Shown piece after piece: positions 59,301 to 64,000 of a stretch of 64,000 nt of DNA. The notes under the pieces were generated by a model. The model was not told the DNA's origin, did no database searches, and was given only the letters and a program-made list of their open reading frames with translations. Made by a program: the position numbers and the translations under genes. This DNA comes from Rhodoferax sp. Its GTDB lineage: Bacteria > Pseudomonadota > Gammaproteobacteria > Burkholderiales > Burkholderiaceae_C. Within the stretch, counting starts at the first letter, position 1. Each line of letters opens with the position of its first letter. The DNA is taken from NCBI RefSeq assembly GCF_025356155.1, contig NZ_JANXUQ010000199.1, forward strand, positions 1-64,000, written 5' to 3'.

Positions 59301-59996
59301 TCAGTCCAGCAGAAACCTGTAGAAGTTGCGCAACATGCCTGCAGTCGCGCCCCAGATAAAGCGCTCGGCCGTGCCATCGTCGTACGGCATCGACAGCCAC
59401 TCGCGGCGAGACCCGGCCCAGTCCACCGCATGGCGCCGGTGGTTGGCGGGGTTCATCAGAAAACTTAAAGGAACTTCAAAAATATCGGCCACTTCGTGTG
59501 GATTGGCTGTCACGGTAAGGGCCGCGTCCACCAAAGCCACGACCGGGGTCACAAGAAAAGCACTGCCGGTGGTGTAGATCGGCAATGTGCCCAGTACACG
59601 CACAAACCTTCGCTCCAGGCCGATCTCTTCTTCCGCTTCACGCAGTGCAGTATCTATGGCGTCGGTATCTTCAGGGTCGGCCTTGCCACCTGGAAAGGCA
59701 ACCTGGCCCGAGTGGCTGGATAGGTGCGTGGTGCGCTCGGTGAGCAGCACTGTCAGACCACTGTCCCGCATGACCAGCGGCACCAGTACCGATGCATGCA
59801 CAGGTGCGCGCTGCGAGAAACGCGGCTCAGCCAACAGCTCTGGCGTCCAGACATGGGCGCTTGCAAAGCGCTGCACCAGTGCTTGCGCCTGCATGGCCTG
59901 CGCCGGCACCTTGGGCAGTTGGTCGTCCACACCGATCACCGACACTTGGCGCGGGTCAAAGTTCAGAGGCGGGAGTGGTGATGTCGGATCGGTCAT
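59301..59996 (-). CDS. NUDIX hydrolase / CoA pyrophosphatase
   Basis: Nudix box GGKADPEDTDAIDTALREAEEEIGL. Confidence 0.92.
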   Translation of the reverse strand: MTDPTSPLPPLNFDPRQVSVIGVDDQLPKVPAQAMQAQALVQRFASAHVWTPELLAEPRFSQRAPVHASVLVPLVMRDSGLTVLLTERTTHLSSHSGQVAFPGGKADPEDTDAIDTALREAEEEIGLERRFVRVLGTLPIYTTGSAFLVTPVVALVDAALTVTANPHEVADIFEVPLSFLMNPANHRRHAVDWAGSRREWLSMPYDDGTAERFIWGATAGMLRNFYRFLLD

Positions 59997-59997
59997 A

Positions 59998-60034
59998 AAA
60001 AAACCGCCACAAGCTTGCGCCGGGCGGTTTTTGT
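59998..60034 (-). terminator. Rho-independent terminator after rplS
   Basis: aaaaaaaccgccacaagcttgcgccgggcggtttttg. Confidence 0.85.
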
Positions 60035-60056
60035 AGAAGACAAAGGCTTGTTTGTA

Positions 60057-60431
60057 TTAAACAGCGGCTGTCTTCTTGGCTGGCAGCTTTTCCTTGATAC
60101 GTGCCGACTTGCCGCTGCGGTCACGCAGGTAGTACAGCTTGGCACGGCGCACGTCACCGCGGCGCTTGACTTCGATGCCGGCGATCAGCGGGCTGTAGGT
60201 CTGGAACGTACGCTCGACGCCTTCGCCACTGGAGATCTTGCGAACGATGAAGCCGCTGTTCAGGCCGCGATTGCGCTTGGCAATCACAACACCTTCGTAG
60301 GCCTGCACGCGCTTGCGGCTACCTTCAACCACGTTGACGCTGACCACAACGGTGTCGCCAGGTGCGAATTCGGGGATGGTCTTGCCGAGGCGAGCAATTT
60401 CTTCTTGCTCAAGAATTTGGATCAGGTTCAT
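60057..60431 (-). CDS. rplS: 50S ribosomal protein L19
   Basis: [50 protein letters not shown]. Confidence 0.98.
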   Translation of the reverse strand: MNLIQILEQEEIARLGKTIPEFAPGDTVVVSVNVVEGSRKRVQAYEGVVIAKRNRGLNSGFIVRKISSGEGVERTFQTYSPLIAGIEVKRRGDVRRAKLYYLRDRSGKSARIKEKLPAKKTAAV

Positions 60432-60547
60432 GATTTTCTTTCGTGATCTTGCATGCGCCAGCACCGAATGGTGCGAAGCCAGGGTATTCAAAAAATACGC
60501 TGCTTTGGCCGTACAGAGGATCTGGTTAGCCTCGCATTATAGCAAGT

Positions 60548-61294
60548 TCAGCCCTGGTCCCGCAATACTGCCTCATCCTGATGGCCGAGCAGCCCGGCCG
60601 CACGGGCAACCTCCAGCAGATCGGGGCGGTGTTGGGCCGTCAGCTTGAGCCGCTGGTCGCGGCGCCAGCGTTCGATCTGCCCATGGTGGCCAGACATCAA
60701 GACATCCGGCACACCCACACCCGCCCACTCTTCGGGACGCGTGTAATGCGGGCAGTCCAGCAATCCATCCAGCGACGGGTTGAAGCTGTCCATGTGGTGG
60801 CTGTCTGAGTCCGACAACACGCCAGGCTGCAAGCGCGCTACGGCGTCCAGCAGGGCGATGGCCGGCACTTCACCGCCCGACAACACAAAGTCGCCCAGAC
60901 TGATTTGCTCGTCCACCTGGGTGTCAATGAAACGTTGGTCAATGCCTTCGTAACGACCGCACACCATGATGGCGCCACTGCTGCTGGACCAGCGCTGCAC
61001 CGCCGCGTGGTCCAGCCGCTTGCCTATAGGGGAGAACAGCACCACGGGCGCTGCGTCGGTGCGCTGCGACCGAATGTGGGCTAGAGCCAGCTCCAGCGGC
61101 TGCGCCATCATGACCATGCCGGGACCGCCGCCAAATGGGCGGTCGTCGACGCGGCGGTAATTGCCGGTGGCGAAGTCGCGGGGGTTGGTGCATTGCACAT
61201 CCACCTGGCCGGATTCAAAGGCCCGGCGGGTAATGCCTACCGATAGAAACGGTGCGAAAAGTTCCGGGAACAGCGTGATGACGTCAAAGCGCAT
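60548..61294 (-). CDS. trmD: tRNA (guanine-N1)-methyltransferase
   Basis: MRFDVITLFPELFAPFL; YEGIDQRFIDTQVDEQISLGDFVLSGGEVPAI. Confidence 0.97.
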   Translation of the reverse strand: MRFDVITLFPELFAPFLSVGITRRAFESGQVDVQCTNPRDFATGNYRRVDDRPFGGGPGMVMMAQPLELALAHIRSQRTDAAPVVLFSPIGKRLDHAAVQRWSSSSGAIMVCGRYEGIDQRFIDTQVDEQISLGDFVLSGGEVPAIALLDAVARLQPGVLSDSDSHHMDSFNPSLDGLLDCPHYTRPEEWAGVGVPDVLMSGHHGQIERWRRDQRLKLTAQHRPDLLEVARAAGLLGHQDEAVLRDQG

Positions 61295-61305
61295 ACGCAA
61301 AAGAC

Positions 61306-61869
61306 TCAGTAGTCGGCTTGCCAGTCCACGCGGATACGGCGCGCCTTCAGGTCCACATCGTCCACGTAGGCGGCGACAAATGGAATCATGCGCTCACAGG
61401 TTTTGCCGTCTTCTTGGTATTCCATGACCAGCACGGTTTGTGCGCCGGTGGACAGCAATTCTTTGACAACACCCAAGGCTACGTCTTCACGGTTGATGAC
61501 GTCCAGGCCGATCAGGTCGACCCAGTAATACTCGTCCTTAGCAGCCGTCGGGAAGCTGGAGCGCGAGACAAAAATTCGGGAACCGCGCAGGGCTTCGGCA
61601 GCGGTGCGGTCATCCACGCCGTGGGCAGTGGCGACGACGGTATCGGAGTGTTCCTTGGCTTCCTTGACGGACAGGGAAGCGACGCCCGTGAACGTCTGCG
61701 CACCGCGTTCGGTGGGCAGTAAAAACCAGCGTTTGGAAGAAAAAAGCGCCGCAGGATCGGCGCTGTGGGGCAGGACTTTGAACCAACCCTTGATGCCCCA
61801 CGCGTCCGCAATCCGTCCGACTTCAATGGCATCCGCTGGCAATTCAGCAGCTTCGAGTCCGGTGAGCAT
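61306..61869 (-). CDS. rimM: Ribosome maturation factor RimM
   Basis: EVGRIADAWGIKGWFKVLP; DEYYWVDLIGLDVINRE; VDWQADY. Confidence 0.95.
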   Translation of the reverse strand: MLTGLEAAELPADAIEVGRIADAWGIKGWFKVLPHSADPAALFSSKRWFLLPTERGAQTFTGVASLSVKEAKEHSDTVVATAHGVDDRTAAEALRGSRIFVSRSSFPTAAKDEYYWVDLIGLDVINREDVALGVVKELLSTGAQTVLVMEYQEDGKTCERMIPFVAAYVDDVDLKARRIRVDWQADY

Positions 61870-61890
61870 ACGCGTAGGGTGCCGGTCGGT

Positions 61891-61930
61891 GGGCGCTAGG
61901 CCCTCGTCTCGGCACAATAACTATTACGCT
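61891..61930 (+). repeat. Partial family-1 dispersed repeat copy between rpsP and rimM
   Basis: gggcgctaggccctcgtctcggcacaataactattac. Confidence 0.55.
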
Positions 61931-62175
61931 GCCTTCTTGGCGGCTTGGTTGATCAGGCGTTCCACGGTGGGGGAAGCCTGTGCGCCAACGCCTTGCCAGT
62001 AAGTCAGACGATCCTGCGCAATGCGGATGCTTTCTTCGCTGGCGGTTGCGATGGGGTTGTAAAAACCGATGCGCTCGATGAAACGACCATCACGGCGTGT
62101 GCGCTTGTCAGCCACAACGATATTGAAAAACGGGCGTGCTTTTGCACCGCCACGGGCGAGTCGAATGACGACCAT
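61924..62175 (-). CDS. rpsP: 30S ribosomal protein S16
   Basis: [41 protein letters not shown]. Confidence 0.98.
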   Translation of the reverse strand: MVVIRLARGGAKARPFFNIVVADKRTRRDGRFIERIGFYNPIATASEESIRIAQDRLTYWQGVGAQASPTVERLINQAAKKAA

Positions 62176-62307
62176 GATTTATCCTTTGGGCGGCAGAAAT
62201 TAATTTCAGCCTATATATTCAAAGTTCGATTCAAAGTTGAGACACGCAACTGGCCACCCGGCCAGTGACACTCTGAATAGCTCTCCATTATAACCTGTTC
62301 CCCATCC

Positions 62308-62841
62308 ATGACCAAGATTCGCCCCAGCCTTGACTCCGACATCGCCGCAATCACCGCCATTTACACCCACCATGTGCTGCACGGCACCGGTACCTTTGAA
62401 ACCACCCCACCCACTGAGCAGGACATCGCGTCCCGCAGGGCAGATGTGCTGTCCAAGGGTCTGCCCTACCTGGTGATTGAGACATCTGACGGAGTGTTGG
62501 GTTTTGCCTACTGCAACTGGTTCAAACCCCGCCCAGCCTACCGTTTTTCGGCCGAAGACTCCATTTACCTGGCCCCAGCCGCCGCCGGCAAGGGCCTGGG
62601 CCGCCTGCTGCTGGAAGAGCTGATGGCGCAGGCCGAGCGGGCCGGCGTTCGCAAACTGATCGCCGTGATCGGGGATTCTTCAAACCTGGGTTCTGTTGGC
62701 GTGCACAAAGCCTGTGGCTTCCACCATGTAGGCGTGCTAGCCAACTGTGGCTGGAAGTTCGAGCGGTGGCTGGACGTGGTGCTGATGGACCGCGTCATCG
62801 GGCTGGGCAGCACCCAGGCTCCGGCACAATCGGAAGCATGA
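62308..62841 (+). CDS. GNAT family N-acetyltransferase (phosphinothricin-acetyltransferase-like)
   Basis: AAITAIYTHHVLHGTGTFETTPPT; FSAEDSIYLAPAAAGKGLGRLLLEELM; HKACGFHHVGVL. Confidence 0.92.
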   Translation: MTKIRPSLDSDIAAITAIYTHHVLHGTGTFETTPPTEQDIASRRADVLSKGLPYLVIETSDGVLGFAYCNWFKPRPAYRFSAEDSIYLAPAAAGKGLGRLLLEELMAQAERAGVRKLIAVIGDSSNLGSVGVHKACGFHHVGVLANCGWKFERWLDVVLMDRVIGLGSTQAPAQSEA

Positions 62842-63296
62842 AAAACAAAACCCTGGCCGCGTGGCTCACCTTTATCGGCGGGCCGTTGGGGCTGCACCGG
62901 CTCTACCTGTATGGCGCGACCAGCCGTTTGTTGTGGCTCTTGCCCATACCGACGCTGTTGGGACTCTATGGCGTTTACCGCGCGCGGACCCTAGGTCTCG
63001 AAGACCCTTGGGGCTGGGTATTGATTCCCATGCTGGGGTTCACCATCGCCGGCTGTGCCGTGAACGCGCTGGTGTATGGACTGATGGCCACCGATAAGTG
63101 GAATGCGCGTTTCAATCCGGGCGCAGCGGTCGAGGCACCCGCTGGCCAAACCAATTGGCTGACCATTGGCGCGCTGGTGGTGTCGCTGCTGGTAGGCACT
63201 ACGGTGCTGATGGCCAGCCTGGCCTTCAGTTTCCAGCATTATTTTGAGTACCAGGTCGAAGAGGCAAAACTGATCTCGCAACCCGGATTGAAGTAG
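62838..63296 (+). CDS. TM2-like small membrane protein
   Basis: MKNKTLAAWLTFIGGPLGLHRLYLYG...; overlaps preceding gene by 4 bp. Confidence 0.75.
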   Translation: MKNKTLAAWLTFIGGPLGLHRLYLYGATSRLLWLLPIPTLLGLYGVYRARTLGLEDPWGWVLIPMLGFTIAGCAVNALVYGLMATDKWNARFNPGAAVEAPAGQTNWLTIGALVVSLLVGTTVLMASLAFSFQHYFEYQVEEAKLISQPGLK

Positions 63297-63315
63297 CGCG
63301 CTCGCGAGCCAAATC

Positions 63316-64000
63316 CTAGAAAATCTGCAGGCTGATCCAGTAAGCCACGGCGGCCACAAAGGCGCTGGCGGGTATCGTGAAAATCCATGCCCACACGATA
63401 TTACCGGCCACGCCCCAGCGCACGGCGCTGGCGCGCTGCGTAGAGCCTACGCCCACGATGGCACCGGTAATGGTGTGTGTGGTGGATACAGGTACGCCCA
63501 ATGCAGTGGCCAAAAACAAGGTGATGGCGCCCCCGGTCTCCGCGCAAAACCCACCCACTGGTTTGAGCTTGGTGATCTTCTGCCCCATGGTTTTCACAAT
63601 GCGCCAGCCCCCAAACATAGTGCCGGCGCCGATGGCCGTATAGCAGCACAAGATAACCCAGTTCGGTGGCGATGCTGCACCCGCCGCCGTGTAACCCGTG
63701 GCAATCAACAGCATCCAGATAATGCCTATGGTTTTTTGCGCGTCGTTGCCGCCATGGCCCAGGCTGTAGGCACCGGCGGATACCAATTGCAAGCGCCTGA
63801 ACCATTTGTCCACCTTGGAAGGCCGAAATTTGCGGAATATCCAGGCTACAGCCACCATCATCAACGAGCCCAGCACAAAGCCTAAGAATGGGGACACAAA
63901 GATGAAGACCACGGTCTTCAAAATGCCAGCAGACACCAACGTACCAGCACCCGACTTTGCAATCACGGCCCCAACAATGCCCCCAATCAAGGCATGCGAT
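63316..64000 (-). CDS. Inorganic phosphate transporter (PiT family), N-terminus beyond window
   Basis: GGNDAQKTIGIIWMLLIATGY; GVPVSTTHTITGAIVGVGS. Confidence 0.93.
   Translation of the reverse strand, partial: SHALIGGIVGAVIAKSGAGTLVSAGILKTVVFIFVSPFLGFVLGSLMMVAVAWIFRKFRPSKVDKWFRRLQLVSAGAYSLGHGGNDAQKTIGIIWMLLIATGYTAAGAASPPNWVILCCYTAIGAGTMFGGWRIVKTMGQKITKLKPVGGFCAETGGAITLFLATALGVPVSTTHTITGAIVGVGSTQRASAVRWGVAGNIVWAWIFTIPASAFVAAVAYWISLQIF

Overview
64 kb chromosomal window from a betaproteobacterium, probably Comamonadaceae (Rhodoferax-like, judged from gene order and protein sequence). Most of it is dense housekeeping sequence: murA-like, aroG, waaA/waaC, alkA/ogt, lolA-ftsK, trxB, rpmBG, uvrD, guaC, orn, rsgA, rpsP-rimM-trmD-rplS. 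The first ~11.5 kb is more accessory. It holds a truncated MmeI-type RM gene, a hybrid AbrB/CcdA-CcdB toxin-antitoxin pair, a decayed PAS-GGDEF gene, an arginine-kinase-like phosphagen kinase coupled to a cNMP-domain MscS channel, and an AT-rich two-gene ATPase cassette. The signals I find most interesting are: (1) two long-stem hairpin elements (51554-51647 and 58213-58318) whose stems are unrelated in sequence but whose loop is conserved (AGGTAAAGGAGGAG-NCCGAAGGN-CGG) with a covarying inner mini-hairpin, a candidate undescribed structured RNA family; (2) a ~50 bp dispersed repeat family with about 11 copies, placed at gene ends and inside coding sequences (waaA, lolA, uvrD, pterin dehydratase, rsgA); (3) the translationally coupled ATPase plus partner cassette at 9.1-11.5 kb; (4) the bacterial phosphagen kinase operon; (5) a MurA paralogue with Cys115 replaced by Asp. 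No searches or folding programs were run. Family calls rest on motif recognition.
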